From positions 411,381 to 475,380 of the forward strand of contig JAQFWX010000034.1 in assembly GCA_027605045.1 (NCBI GenBank): a stretch of DNA of 64,000 nucleotides, written 5' to 3'. Under the pieces are notes generated by a model. That model was not told where the DNA came from. It saw nothing but the letters and a program-made list of their open reading frames with translations, and did not search any database. Source of the stretch: Phallus indusiatus (taxonomy: Eukaryota > Basidiomycota > Agaricomycetes > Phallales > Phallaceae). A program made the position numbers and the translations under genes. The number at the start of each line of letters is the position of its first letter. Positions within the stretch are counted from its first letter, which is position 1. Below, piece by piece: positions 1 through 12,134 of this stretch.

Positions 1-3000
1 TCATTATCAAATGCCAGTGACTGTATTCTGGATTTCTGACGTCGTGGATATCGAATCGTTCTGATCAGGTCTCGCGACTGTATATCCCAAATGACGATTT
101 GGGTATAATTCTGAGTCCGAGTATCAGATTCTGTCAGAACCATAATTTGGGTCGAGTCATTGGAAAAATATATCGCTGCGTAGGTGGTATTTGGGTGCCC
201 TGTATTCGAAAGAAACCCTGGAAAAGTTGTGTTGCTTTCTATATCCCAGAGTATCACCTCATCATAACTTAACCATGCAATATACTTCCCATTTGGAGAA
301 AGCTGTCTCCGCCGTTTTGAGTATTCCGAAACACCAGGCCAATGCACTTTCGTTCCCGTATCGGCGTCAAACAACTCGATTCCGTATTTTGAGGTGCCCA
401 CGATATATCTCCCATCAGGAGAGAAGAAAGCGGAAAGACATAGTTTATCAGATAACTCAAGAGGTTTCTCTGAATTATCAACAGCGAATCTGAAAGGCCC
501 AGTTGATATTTTATCCGGTGAGTTGCATTCTCGAACTTCGAGATACGAGTCACCAGAAATTCGATCGTCGTATGCAACGAGGAACTTGCTACTCGTCTGC
601 GGAAAGGACAGTGCTTTAACAGTGCCTCCGGCGGTGTATGATTCTCCAATTACGCGATTAGCGCAAATATCCCACATTTTGACAGTTCCCTGATGATATC
701 CTGAGAAAAGAGTGTTGGAAGTCGCCGAAAATGCAAGTGTAGTAATATCGTCCCTTGATTCCTCTAGAATGATTTGTCCCTTCATTTCGTTCCAAACGCA
801 GAGCCGGCTTTGCACAATGGGATCGTCATAGTTCAAGGCAAGGACAACATCAGTCACATACGCTACCCACGCGGCAGTGCCAATAGAAAAGACAGCAACA
901 GGAGAATCCAATGTTATTCTGACTTTGAAAACGATGGTATTCATTGTTGTAATGTCCCAGATTCGAAGGAACTCTTGCTCGAGGATGATAACCAGATATG
1001 TTCCATGCATCCAAAACCGATCCACAAACTTGGCATCAGGGTAGTCCTTGTCAGAGCTGGACTGGATGTGTCTATCCCATCGCCGGATGTATGTCGTGCA
1101 ATTTAAATTGTCCGTAGCCAACGCAATGTATTCCAAATCGGGAGAGAGCGCAAGATCCAGAATAGTGTCTTCTACATGGGATTGATGGACCAGTTCCCCC
1201 GTCAGCAGAGTCCAAATGTAATAAGTATTGTCGCAGGAAGAGAGGACATATTGCTCGTTCGTGGAGAATCTGACGTGATTGATTTTGGACACATCAATGT
1301 CGAGATTGGAGAAACTAATTTCTTTTCTTGTGGCCAGACTCCAGACTTCCGTGATCCCACTGAATTCATTAACAATGGCGATGTAATTGTCGCTAAGTGC
1401 CAGGCAACAAGATTTACCCCAAGTGACAACAATACTCTGCGTCCGGCTATCCCATACATGCACTCTGCTCTCTTTTCCAATGAAGGCGAACAAGTTTCCG
1501 TTAGGAGAAAATGTACTCCTTTTCTTATCTTTGAAAAGGGTGAAAGCATCCCTCGGTGGGGCTGCAGCGTCAAAGCAACCAGTAACCAGGCCGTTTTTTC
1601 GATCGCATACGAAGATTTGCTTATCGGATTCAAATGCGATGAACTGCCCATGGGAAGAGATAGTGCTAAAACGACACGGACCCATGTTCAACTCGTGAAA
1701 TTCACGCTTTATGTCACCTGTTTTGACATTCCAGATAAGGACACCTGTGATACCAGAGAAGCACCCGTAAATCAATTCTCCATCTGAAGAGAAAATGATA
1801 TCGCTGATCCTGACATTGGCGTCCTCATCCCCTAGGAGTCCGTCCTTCCAGTGATTGACCCGTTCTCCGGTTTTATATTTCCACAACCAAATTTCACCAT
1901 TTAAAAACCCACTTGTAATATATTCGCCTTTCGGAGAGAAAGCAAGTGACGATGAAATTGATGTATAGCTTTTCGTTATGCCAATTTCGGTGACAGCGGC
2001 CTCGGGCCGGATGGATTGACCAATCTCGATACTGAATAGCTGAGGGTACCGTGGCAAATATTTTTTCGATATGAATGAATCTCTTTGGGTAAAAGGTAAA
2101 GCAGAGATGTAGAGATGGGGTGTGCTGTCTGATATTGCTTCTTTGAAAGCATGGACAAAATGCCACGCATCCGACGCTTGAGAAACTAAAGAGCTACTAT
2201 CATTCTAAATTTTTACTAATTAGAGACGTGGGATAAGACAAATGAAATGAAAAACGGACTTCAAGAGACCAATCCCTTAATATTGACATTGCTGAGCAGC
2301 CTTGCTCAATTTCATTAAAGAGACTGAGCACTTCGAACCAGAACAGAAGGTTGTCGTCCATAAGAACACGAATTTCAGCGGTTAGATTGTTGTTATGAAG
2401 TGAAGAATGGAGGTGTACTGTCCAGAAACGGCACGCATAAGACAAATACGTAGGAATCGTCTTCTCCACCCTTGCCTGGAAGCCCGGTACATCTCGGTTG
2501 CGTAGATGAGAAGTCTCAAGATCGCATATATTGAACCGAAGCATCCGGTTCATCAACTTGAGACATCCAATGGTGAAGAGACCTTGATCTGCCATACTGA
2601 TGAAGAATCGGTTATTAATAGTATCGCAATGATTGAAAAAATCGAATAACGATGTGTGAAGCGGTCGGATAAAAACCAAAGGTTCATTGACATTGACGCC
2701 GAGAAAAAGTGAGCCAAAGGGACCGAGTATGCTCTGGACATTTGGAATTATGTCCTGTAAGATATTTTGAAGCGCGTTCATTGTAAAAGGTTCGCGCGCC
2801 ACCATAAGGATCCCAACAACCACTTTGAATTCTTCTATAAACTGCGGATCCTCGCATTCCGGTTGACTTGAAATTATCTGTTCGTAAAATGCGTACAGGG
2901 ATGAGAGCGAGTCAGAGACACAGGTTGACCATCGTTTCTGTATTGCTGGCAGATATCTAACGGTTGGATTAATGAACCGACAGGCGGTCTCTGCCCATTG

Positions 3001-5021
3001 AAAAAGACCTTTGGCACGTTTGGTCAGTATTTCAGACCAATCTCCTTCTATGCTATCCAATATCGACGCAATTGGATGGAGTCGGCTCGAGATATAGCTT
3101 TGTATGTCAGAAAACGTCTCGTTTATCGGTATATCATCCATTCGTTTAACCAGGACAGTTGTTGTATTCTGACATAAGGACTCGATATCCAGTTCAGGTC
3201 GAGAAGTCACGATGAAACGATAATCAGATGGAAGCTCGGTGTGTTTCCTAAAAAGTAAATCCAAAATAGCCATGCGCTCTCCACGATCTCCACTTTCGTC
3301 TAGAGCGTCGATAATAGTAATGACGGGTCCAATCGTAGTGGCCGCCTTCGAAGGTTTAGAAATGAGTTCATCGAACTGTGTGACAGGATCCATCGACGTT
3401 CTGATTGCAGTGTTTTGGATAATCTTCACCAAGCTTTCCCGCCACTGTACATCAGTATCGGCTAACCCACGAGAGATGGTGCTGAAGAGGAAATTGCCCC
3501 GATCTTTGTAGCCCCTGTTGAAACAGAACATGGATCCAAGTCGATTCTGTCTCTTGAATATTTCTGCAATCGTGTGGGCAACCGCCGACTTTCCAATCCC
3601 GGCTTGCCCAGTGAGAAGTAGTATTCGTTGAGATGTGTCATTGTTGGCCCATTCTAATATTTCATTGATCAGGTATTGGCGCGTCCCGGGTAAACATTGC
3701 TTCCCGAAAACGAATCCGGCATCCCGCGCGTATGGCATTTCGTTTAAAAGTATAAGATCCCCTGAACAATGTGTAAATTACTTAGTAGAAGACGTTAATC
3801 AACTTGTTCTTACTCGTCTCGGTAGTAGTATTGGCGATTCTGAGTGTTACGATGTTAGTCTCCAGGATGATAGAGCAAGTAATGGCGTTGAGAATGTAAT
3901 CCAGCTTTTCACTAAATGCTATGATCGTTTCATCGATGCTGTTCCCATTCCAAATTTTTCCGACTAACAACAAATTTTTCTTTCAATTGGGAAACTGAAC
4001 AAAATAGAGCTCTCACCTGTATTTCCGGTACTGTACGCCCGTAAAAAATAGGCACATTCAACAGTTTGTTGAATCAGTAATAAGAGAGTTTTGCTCTGGG
4101 AAGCCGTAAGCTCAGACAGCCGCTCGGAATCGGTAATATAATCGTAAACATTGATCAGCTTTTCGCATAGTCGTTCCACTTTTTCGTTTCGGTCTTGCTG
4201 GGAGAGAATCGTCTAATCTAAAGTCACTAGCCATCCAGATGCAAGCAGGGTAAAAGGTATTTACCTTTGGGATCGCAGACAAAATACAACATGCCAGTTT
4301 TGCATAGGGGCTGAACTAAAGTAAAGTCTAAGTATGCAACTGAAAAGGAAGCCCTTGCGACACACCTCAGAAACGGTGTTTACTATACTCACAAATGTCT
4401 CAAACTGAGACAGAAACGAAGACCAACGATCCTTTTGAGATTTGGCTTTCACTGGTGCAGTAAGCTTCAGTGTTTGAGTAGGTGATCTTAGAGCTGCGTC
4501 CACCGCGGTTGAAAGGAGTAGTTTACGGGACAGTTTTTCGGCACGAAATATCAACCAACAACTCGATGTGAATTCTATTATGCACGGACCTTGATTCATG
4601 CGTAGTGAATTGATTATCTGCAAGGATGTGAAAAAAACTAACCAGACTGATCTCGTATGAGTTCTACAACCTTCTTGGTTGATGAGCCAACAGTTTTGGT
4701 AAGAAACAAGGTGGTCTTGACGACGGTAAACGAGATTATTGATGCTTCGGTGATATCCCCAGCTTCACTAGACGGGTAATATCAGCTGAATTAAACGAAC
4801 GAGAAAACACCAATTAGATACAAAAAGACTGATTCCTCCCAATTGAGATAGTTTTTGTCGAGACGCTTCTTCGCTGTCACTGCTTTCCATTTCTGATCAC
4901 AATTGATTTTGATATAAAACTGAGGAGAGCTGAGCGGCTTGTGCCTACGAGGGTGATGCAAAGTGATGTCTTCAAAGTAAACAATGAACGTTTGGTTTGA
5001 GTAGGGAACAAAATGCAACAT
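1..5021 (-). CDS. C2-NACHT-WD40 STAND (NLR-like) protein, 3' end beyond window
   Basis: Fungal STAND receptors of this layout are thought to oligomerise on sensing a ligand and are linked to non-self recognition. The N-terminus is C2-like (5021-4822: FIVYFEDITLHH, then QFYIKINCDQKWK). Helical exons follow with the family signature SPYAKLACCILSAIPK (about 4310-4262). The NACHT domain lies at 3738-2240: P-loop GQAGIGKSAVAHT, Walker B ITIIDALDE, then IVTSRPELD. An intron at 2194-2239 joins it to the linker SLVSQASDAWHF and to WD40 repeats (WDSRTQSI, IWDITTMN, MWDIC, IWDIQSRDL) that run to base 1 with no stop. Other predicted introns: 4768-4821, one beginning at 4642, and those near 4370, 4200, 4010 and 3800. 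I chose the ATG at 5021 because an upstream ATG at 5110 cannot be spliced in frame. The exon near 4500-4620 is uncertain. No frameshift was seen. Confidence 0.88.
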
Positions 5022-5739
5022 TCACCTGTTATTTTTATACCTTCCCTTTATGAAGATTCATAATCAAAGAATTTCAATTCGTTGCATGATACTTACACCC
5101 CGAGTGCCATTGTGTTTCTTCAAGAAATCGTTATTGAAATCTTATTGACACGCTGGTCGAGAAGTTGGGCGAGTAGCTAGTACAGTCACAATATATACTG
5201 CATCCGTCGATGATTAGTCTTGTCATCGAACTATATCCGGTATCGATATATCAGTGATGTGTAAATGCCAATTATACACTCGTTATCTACTTCAACACTG
5301 ATGAAATCTGTCATCGTCGTAATGGAATTGATGGGAAGCTGCAAGCGAAGTCTGGTTGGAAACAATTCCAATTGATGACCACATCAAGGTCCCAAATTAC
5401 GCGGTCCAAACCCGTTTTCTCGTTTTGCGTAGCTGACGTTTTGCTGTGATATTATATATTTGATGATTGGTCGATGTCGGATGCTAATCCGGATCGCCTC
5501 TCATGGAAGCGTGCTAAGTCACACAAATGTCACAAATCTCTAACTGCAAGCCAGATCATCGTCGCATTGCGAGCCATGATGCACGATGCATGAATATTGC
5601 ATGAATGTCCAAACAAAACTCTTAGTTCCTATGGATGCATACAATGTATCGAATTCCAATCTACCTATCATCTGGGATGGACTTTTATAGAGTTCGGATC
5701 TTGGCCGTTTCTACAATGTCACAGAGCTCTTGAGCTTCG
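5022..5739. other. Intergenic, receptor gene upstream region
   Basis: No gene seen. It should hold the promoter of the minus-strand NACHT gene. A possible 5'UTR intron lies at about 5035-5093 (donor GTAAGT on the minus strand, acceptor just before the ATG). Around 5578-5610 the word GCATGAAT/GATGCATGAA is repeated. Short ORFs here lack homology or codon support. Confidence 0.4.
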
Positions 5740-7960
5740 AGATGTGTTCATAGCAGCGCTTTCTTATGATAGCACTTGTTTTCGCTTAATGGTGATCCTT
5801 TCTCGAAATTATCCGATTTATATAAAATTTATATGAGCTGAATCTATCATCAGGTCGAGTACTGGCAAAGACAGCTCCACGAGAACAAAATCACATGGGA
5901 CCGTATTCCAGATGCTAATGATGGATTTTTACGCGCAGGATCTTTTATTGCGATAGTTCCCGGCGATATTGTGTCAAGAACATTCAGATCATGCGACTGA
6001 TCAAACGGGGTATCGTAGGGTATCGTGGACCGAAGCAATCCTCTCAGGGAGGACAAAACATGGAGAAATGGTTGGCGTTTGATAGAATTGGGTATCTAGT
6101 GGCTTTCGGTATGTTAATTATCAGCGGCCATCTCAAAAGACATTGATCGCTTATAGGTACAACTTTTGAGCTTTCGTCTAAAAACAGCCTATAGGTTCTC
6201 CCAGCAGGTTCTTTTATTTATCTCCTCGCCATTAGCCGTTCATAACCTTTGTTCAAGAATGGTGCTGTGAATTACCTTGGATTAAGGACATTCGTAGAAC
6301 GTTCTACGGCTTGCGGTATATCCAAGCCGTGCTACTATCTCAGCTACTAGCTAAGAATATTCTTTGTTCTATTTTTATTGCTTGTATGTCTTTGTTCTGT
6401 CCTCTACATCGTTTTGCAAGTTAATTTCCTTTGTCAGTTCGCATTTCTTTGTCTACTGCTTGGTCTTTCTCGGAGTAAGCGCCTGACCGGATCGCCCTAT
6501 TTAACCCGTATACTACATGTTCATCACGTTCATTCACCTGTTACTCGAGATCATTATTCCGTCTCAGTATTCGTATCTCAACCCTTCTTTTTAAACTACT
6601 CTCGATCTACATTCAAAGTCAACAAAAATGGACGAAGATTGGTATCATCATGCTACATCCAACCCATCGTTTTCTGAAACCAGCAGCGAAATTGATACCG
6701 ATGTGCCTTGCCAACACATCAAAATCGAATTCAAGAAGGATCCGAGCTCCGATCATCCTCCCCAATCCGAACCCCAGCCCAAGTCGACTGACGATGTTGT
6801 TGAAGTGTCAACACCAATTCCAACCGTTCCAGACCCTCAATTCGCTTCAATTAGGAAAGTTGTAAAGGATGTCTTGCGAGACGTATTGAATGAAATAAAC
6901 CAAGAGGAAGATGCAGCGGCAGCTCAACGGCGCACCGATCAGCCTTTGCTTGTGCCAGCCTTGGTGGAGGTCCCAAATTCCTCACTCATAGCCAACGTGG
7001 GTGTTGTCTTTTTCGTCAGATCAATGATACTAACTTGAGATCAAAGAACCAGTCCTCGATAAAACCAAATTCATCTCCAGTTCAACAGCAGCGCTCCACG
7101 CAGACCTCTGACTTCATAATGGATGATCATGATCTGGCTACTTCCCAACCTCGTCGGGACGATTCTAATCGGTCCGATCTCACGGTTAGCAAATTTCAAA
7201 TTACCTCGGAACAGATGCAGATGATTCCGCTCTTTCGGGGCGATATCAACGAAGACGGAAACGAGTGGATCTTGAACGCGAATAAAGCGTTTTGTGTGTG
7301 GGGCTGGGAAGAAAATAATACGATGAAGTGCAGCTACATTCACCACTGTCTACGGGACTCTGCTCTAGACAACTACGAAAAGCTAGACGATGAGACGAAG
7401 AAAAACTGGGAGGCGTTTGTCGCTCATTGGAGAGCTGTCTATCCCCCTTCGGCATCGACTGCAGCAAAGACCGCCACCCCTATGGCGGCGTTACGGGAGT
7501 TTCACAAACTGAGGCTCGACCCCAGCCGACTTTCGGAGCAGGTGCACACGGATGATGGAAAGACCTGTTGGGAGGTACATGTATTTGCTCGCAACATGCT
7601 CATAGTCGGGGCGAGTGTTTCTTGCATCTCCGAAATTGGGATGGGCATGACGGGGTACATAATGCTTCCCTCAATCGTGAAAAAGGAACTGCCGGCGTAT
7701 AATCCTCGTACTGAACCCACTTTGAAACAACTGTATGAAGACTTAACTTCTTTGGATTGCACGCGCTTCGCTGGAAAGTTACAAGAGGAAAAGTCTCGAG
7801 AAAAGACCAATCGGCAGCGGTTTTGGGCGGGAGCGGGGCTCGTTTGTTTATTTGTTCTCGTAATCGCTGCTGGTACTTTTCTGTATGGTATGTATCACGC
7901 TATCTAAAGGTTATTTTCGTCTCTGATCATCGTTTTTTTTTTTGAGGGCTTTTTAGGTTT
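5740..7960 (+). repeat. Segmental duplication copy R1 (matches 19470-21600)
   Basis: From about 5740 this stretch aligns by eye with 19470 onward. Shared words include AGCACTTGTT..CTAATGGTGAT, GAGCTGA.TCTAT, ATCATGCGACTGAT, TTACCTTGGAT, then almost continuous identity through the promoter (ATCGCCCTATTTAACCCG) and the Gag-like gene. The promoter has drifted about as much as the coding part, so a genomic segment was duplicated, not a spliced message; the shared intron says the same. Confidence 0.75.
6498..6504 (+). promoter_or_regulatory. TATA-like box of Gag-like gene 1
   Basis: TATTTAA inside the block ATCGCCCTATTTAACCCGT, 124 bases before the ATG at 6628. The same block precedes the paralogue at 20120, so the element has been kept in both copies. 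Confidence 0.4.
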
Positions 7961-8084
7961 TATGAACGACAGCAAGACCTTCAACGGACCCAATTTAGTA
8001 ACCGATCACGTCCATAAAGAGAAGCCTTATTATGGAATAGGATTGAATATTGTCAATGCTGTACCATTCTGGTGCCAATCTTAA
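6628..8084 (+). CDS. Gag (capsid)-like protein with C-terminal membrane segment, copy 1
   Basis: Predicted exons 6628-6996, 7047-7887 and 7957-8084 give 445 aa. The first 150 residues are polar and probably disordered (Pro/Ser/Asp rich). A retrotransposon Gag-type capsid core follows: MIPLFRGDINEDGNEWILNA, then YIHHCLRDSALDNYEKL, then KKNWEAFVAHWRAVYPP. This fits the 'F.G.....W....E..F...GW....K......L.G.A..W' logic of Ty3-type Gag. A hydrophobic helix LVCLFVLVIAAGTFLYGM lies near the end. There is no zinc knuckle, protease or reverse transcriptase, and no LTRs were seen. Intron 1 (50 bp) carries a clear ACTAAC branch site and is shared with the copy at 20241. If intron 2 is retained, the protein stops at 7907. 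Membrane anchoring of a Gag core suggests a domesticated gene, which is inference. Confidence 0.75.
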
Positions 8085-8723
8085 GAATTATGTATATACA
8101 TTTTTTTTGTTTCGTCTAGTAGTCGACTCTTTGAGTTACATAATGAAGTTCTAAGCTCGGATATTTATTGTAATGTTATTAATACTTACGCAATGAATCT
8201 AAGATACAATAACGATTGTTTTCTCTTGAAGATCTTGGAGCGCAACCGCAATTCTTGTCTAAACCAAACCGTCATCATCATGATCGTCGACGTCATTACA
8301 TATAATCGTGTTAACGTTTTCCCTGGATTGATTTGAATGCTAGACTTACAAAGACGTACAAGTACGAATCTTAAGAGAGAATACCACGAGTAGTACTTTT
8401 GAAGAAAAAGCTTAGTATTAACCGATAGGATAAACTCTTTTACATAATCATTAAAAAAAGACCATCGAGGTTGTTCAGGGTAATGTCTAAACCCGCAATT
8501 CTGTACACTGCAGCTTGAGTTCTCTTAGCTTAACATACTTCTCGACTCCCCGTTGCTTGCAAGCCTCGTTTCAACGATACTTGAGCACTTGTCATAGGCA
8601 TATATGCACGTCGCGACGTTTCAATTAAACGGATGAACCATCCCATAGTGTGCCACAAGTTTATGGGAGAACAAAATACCAAAAGATTCTCTAGAAAGTG
8701 GTAATTTGGAAACGAAAATTGAA
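8085..8723. other. Convergent 3' spacer
   Basis: AT-rich spacer between the ends of two converging genes. No ORF with coding character and no clear repeat was seen. Confidence 0.4.
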
Positions 8724-10360
8724 CTACTGGGCGAGATACAATTGCGTTACTTGATTCCATCTGTTCAAGCCTGTCCTTTTATGATTCGCGTATTCATTTT
8801 CATCATCCTGCCAAACACTTCTCAGTTCCCGCACAGACACCCTAATTTCTGTCTCCTCGAAAAACCCTCCAGCATTGATCGTTAATATCGTTAGTGGTTG
8901 CGTAGGGAAGAATACGGTTGTCCCGCTCGCCACCTCATCCACAAACACCTCAAACAAACTTCTGTCAAAAACTCCTGAGAGCTTGAAACTTCCATCTGCA
9001 CGGGGTATTATACTCGTAGAGAACTTATCAGTGAAAAATGGGTTATTGAATCCCTTGATGTTGCCACGGTCTAAGAAGAAGTCTCCGGCGCTGAAGAAGT
9101 ATCCTCTAGAAAGGGTTTCGTTTGAGATAGGGCTAAGGAAAGTGAAGTTTAGCGTGGTGACACCACTCACGCCTGACACTGAAGAAACGTTGGCCTCAAA
9201 GTACAACGCGTTTGACTGTACGCCCGAGAAATCCAAAACCCAAGTTCCAAACCCGTTGCTGGATTTCTCTGCTAAAAGGTCCTTTCCAAGAACAGGGCTC
9301 AGATCCACTGGCGGACTAGCGGGATTCCATCCAAGTCGAGTGCTTTTGGTCAGATAATGTCTTCTCGGCAAACCCATCGCCCCTCGCCACCCCTCCCGCG
9401 CTGACGGAACGCTATCCGTATATTGCCAGTTACTAGCCCAGGCAACACTAACGGGATCTTCTCCATCCGGAATTCCAAAGAAAAACTGACCTGCGTAGTT
9501 GTCCTTCGCAAAATCTGTAAAACGCGTGGCGTCGTCAACCGGAGTAAAGTGTGTGCCGTTGAAAGATCCAGGAAAATATTGCGTCACAGAACCACCGAGG
9601 GGAGCACCAGGGTTAATTGAGATGGTGAGAACGTACATCATGTTTTCATTAGACCTGGCGGAACCGGAAGTGCGGCTTGAACCTCTTTCGTGGGTGTATC
9701 CAGCGTGTAGATGGCGACCACTCCGTTATCTTGATCCGGGAAGAATCCAGAAGTATTATTGCGATCAATAACAGCTGATCCACTAAATACGGCTGAGGAG
9801 CTGTCCGGAGGAAAGATGGCAATCGGTTGATTTGTCCAATGGTAGAGATCAGGTGAGGTAGCGTGTCCCCAGTGCTGATTTCCGGCTACTAGATCAGTTG
9901 GATTATCTATAGATAAAGAAAAGTGATCAATTTACTATTTGCGTGATTTTAGGACAGATTTGCACGAACATTGATAGTAAACATGATATGTTCCGCTTGC
10001 ATCCAGAAAGAGCCCGTTCGGATCGTTCAAGAAGAACTATATAGTAGTAGAAGATTTTGATGCTGAGCCAGTAGTTACGGTCTTGTAGATAAAACGTACC
10101 TGCGGAGGCGAAAAATGAACCTGTGGTCTGTAGACACCTCGGTAGTAGCCTGGAATCGGCGTTCCTTTCGGAACGTCAGTGGGATTACTAGAGAACGTTG
10201 AGACAATACTACCATGTGAAGCTTGCGAAAGGGCTACACATAATAGTCCGGAAAGAATAGTCAGGGTGGGTTTCCCAAATTTGAACAAAAGAACCAAGAG
10301 GGACCAACGGGCAGGCAGACGAGTGATTTCAAAACGAAGCAATGCTTCATAAAGTCTCAT
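8724..10360 (-). pseudogene. GH32 exo-inulinase/invertase, internally deleted
   Basis: Glycoside hydrolase family 32 enzymes cleave fructosyl bonds of sucrose, inulin or levan outside the cell. The N-terminus has a hydrophobic, signal-like segment (LTILSGLLCVALSQ) and YRPQVHFSPPQ. Intron 10037-10099 is followed by FFLNDPNGLFLDASGTYHVY with the nucleophile Asp of NDPNG. Intron 9907-9969 leads to [20 protein letters not shown]. After [10 protein letters not shown] the frame meets TGA at 9638-9640. The sequence resumes in another frame at [18 protein letters not shown] and runs through the C-terminal beta-sandwich (SLFEVFVDEVASGTTVFFPT) to 8724. The roughly 100 residues that normally carry the RDP stabiliser and the EC acid/base motifs are absent. 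The protein cannot be catalytic as read, so I call it a pseudogene. An assembly gap closed in error is the alternative. Confidence 0.85.
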
Positions 10361-10760
10361 AAAGTGTGGACTGATGTCTTAATCATTAATTTTAGGCGTT
10401 TAATCAGGTACAAGAAGGCGGGAAGAAAGGACAATTTTGTGATAAGTGACAAGTCTTGAAGCTTGACCGGCCAACGATTGAGATCTGAGAGCCACCTGGC
10501 ATCTAGTGCAATACCACCTAGAACCGCACAAGCGACATCATGAGCGCAAACCTTGCATAAATGAATTTTTAATACAAGTTCCGCTCAATCAGTGCGATAA
10601 TTTAAGAGCGTCAAGCATAGAAACCAAGGATTGGAAAGTTGCGTAAATTTGGATAGAGCGAGTCGTCCGAGGAAATACGTATGTGACAAGCCAAGTCACA
10701 CTTCTGGCTTCATTCCCTCGATGTGCACGAGCTCGAACATTCAAGCTGTGCGGTGATAAT
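10290..10760. repeat. GH32 5' region duplicated at 31785-32190
   Basis: The start and upstream region of the GH32 pseudogene align with 31785-32190. Shared words: AACGGGCAGGCAGA, GCGA.ATCATGAGCGCAAACC, TAATTTAAGAG.GT, TGCGG.GATAATCAA. Divergence is high but the order is preserved, so the duplication is old. Confidence 0.7.
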
Positions 10761-12134
10761 CAAGTCTTTCACATGATGCAAATCCAATAAAAATACTAGT
10801 CATGACGCTTCTCCAAACGCGACCTCGATTTGCACGATAGCTTTCCGTTGATGCCTGATTGTTGTCTTGGAAATCCTCGGATAGTTTCGCCAACTCACTC
10901 GCCGAGCGCTGGCACACTGACGTCGCGCCTCAGAGGAAGTAGACTGCGGAGGTACTGGCACAGTACCAACATTTTGTCGAGCTCGCGGGTGCTAAGGCTC
11001 ATTGCATGTCGCGCTCACCAATGTCCGTCATCACTCTCGAGCTAGGAGAAGTCCTAGCGTCAGGTGAGTTATTTGGTGCATTCTGTACTTGGACGCGTTA
11101 TACTCACGTCCGTGGCTGCGGATGCAACTATGTTGTTCTCATCAGACCTTTTCTTCGTTCTTTTCACGGTTCCGCCCTACCACTTATGAAACACTGAGAT
11201 ACAGTCTCATGTCACTAGCAGCACTCTTAGTGGCCGCGCCCGAGTCCGAATTCACCGAGAAAGAGCATGGTCTTGTTCTCACAGGTCGGCCCCCGGTCCT
11301 CAACCTATGTACCACGAACATTCTCCTTGGGAGCGAGACGAGACAGGAAAAAGAGGAAAAAGATCAGTAACTGGCCTCGGCTTGTTCGGGGTTTCCCTCA
11401 ATGTTGATCCCGACATTGAAATTTGAATATAGAGCAAATCTGGAGAAGAATTGAAATTTTTCAAAGCTGTATCACGATCTGAGACCATCTTCGTACCGGC
11501 TTCCATACTTGTTAACTACGCCCGCAGGCGTTAAAATCGTAGTTGAATTGAATCTCAATGCGTCGTCAGATGGATCAATATTTACTCACACTTCAATAGT
11601 GCCTCAGTTCCATGTTCTTAATATGTATGCAAATCTCCATCACTTTCATTATGACCCATCAAACTCAATCCAATTCTTCGGACCGTCACCCCCTTTTCAA
11701 CATCCATCTGAAAGTTTTCGGGTCGAAAACCTGTCAGTTTCACTCTTCACCGCCTCCATAATCACACGCAGATCGCAGGCCATCATGACAAACGAGATCT
11801 AAAATCCCACCTAATTCCCACTTGGCTGGTCATTGAGGTCATCGCGGACCACTGAGGTGGTTTAGGGCAAATATGCCTCAAGAAAGTTGAACTGAAGCCT
11901 GTTCGCATAACTAAATCCGTCTCTTTCGGATGCTGAAACCAGGGACCACGAGGTTTTTGACTAACATCAACATGAACATAGATATGTATGCATGTCTTCG
12001 CAGTTTGAGATGAGATGTTTCAGCTTAAGCTAGGACCATATAAAAGACTACCTTAGAATTATGGTTGTTAGCACTCGCACTCGTGGTTCATCTCGTCTCT
12101 ACAACCCTCAAGGCTTCACTGTCCAGCTGCCACA
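10361..12134. other. Intergenic with a coding-like remnant at 10860-11062
   Basis: No intact gene recognised. On the plus strand one frame from about 10865 to 11062 reads NSLAERWHTDVAPQRK, one stop (TAG at about 10938), TAEVLAQYQHFVELAGAKAH and SPMSVITLELGEVLA, then a donor-like GGTGAG. It has coding-like composition but I could not name a family. The rest, including a 97-codon ORF at 11509-11802, has no recognisable domain. The promoter of the DUF6533 gene is at the right edge. Confidence 0.35.
12037..12046 (+). promoter_or_regulatory. TATA box of DUF6533 gene
   Basis: CATATAAAAG, 89 bases before the ATG at 12135. It is a good basidiomycete TATA match in an otherwise featureless stretch. 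Confidence 0.45.

Noticed and set aside
1202..1651. 149-codon minus-strand ORF
   Set aside because: It is out of frame with the WD40 repeats, which are read without stops in another frame of the same strand.
5099..5110. ATG at 5110 as the start of the NACHT gene
   Set aside because: All tested splices to the C2 exon give an early stop or shift the frame, so 5021 was chosen.
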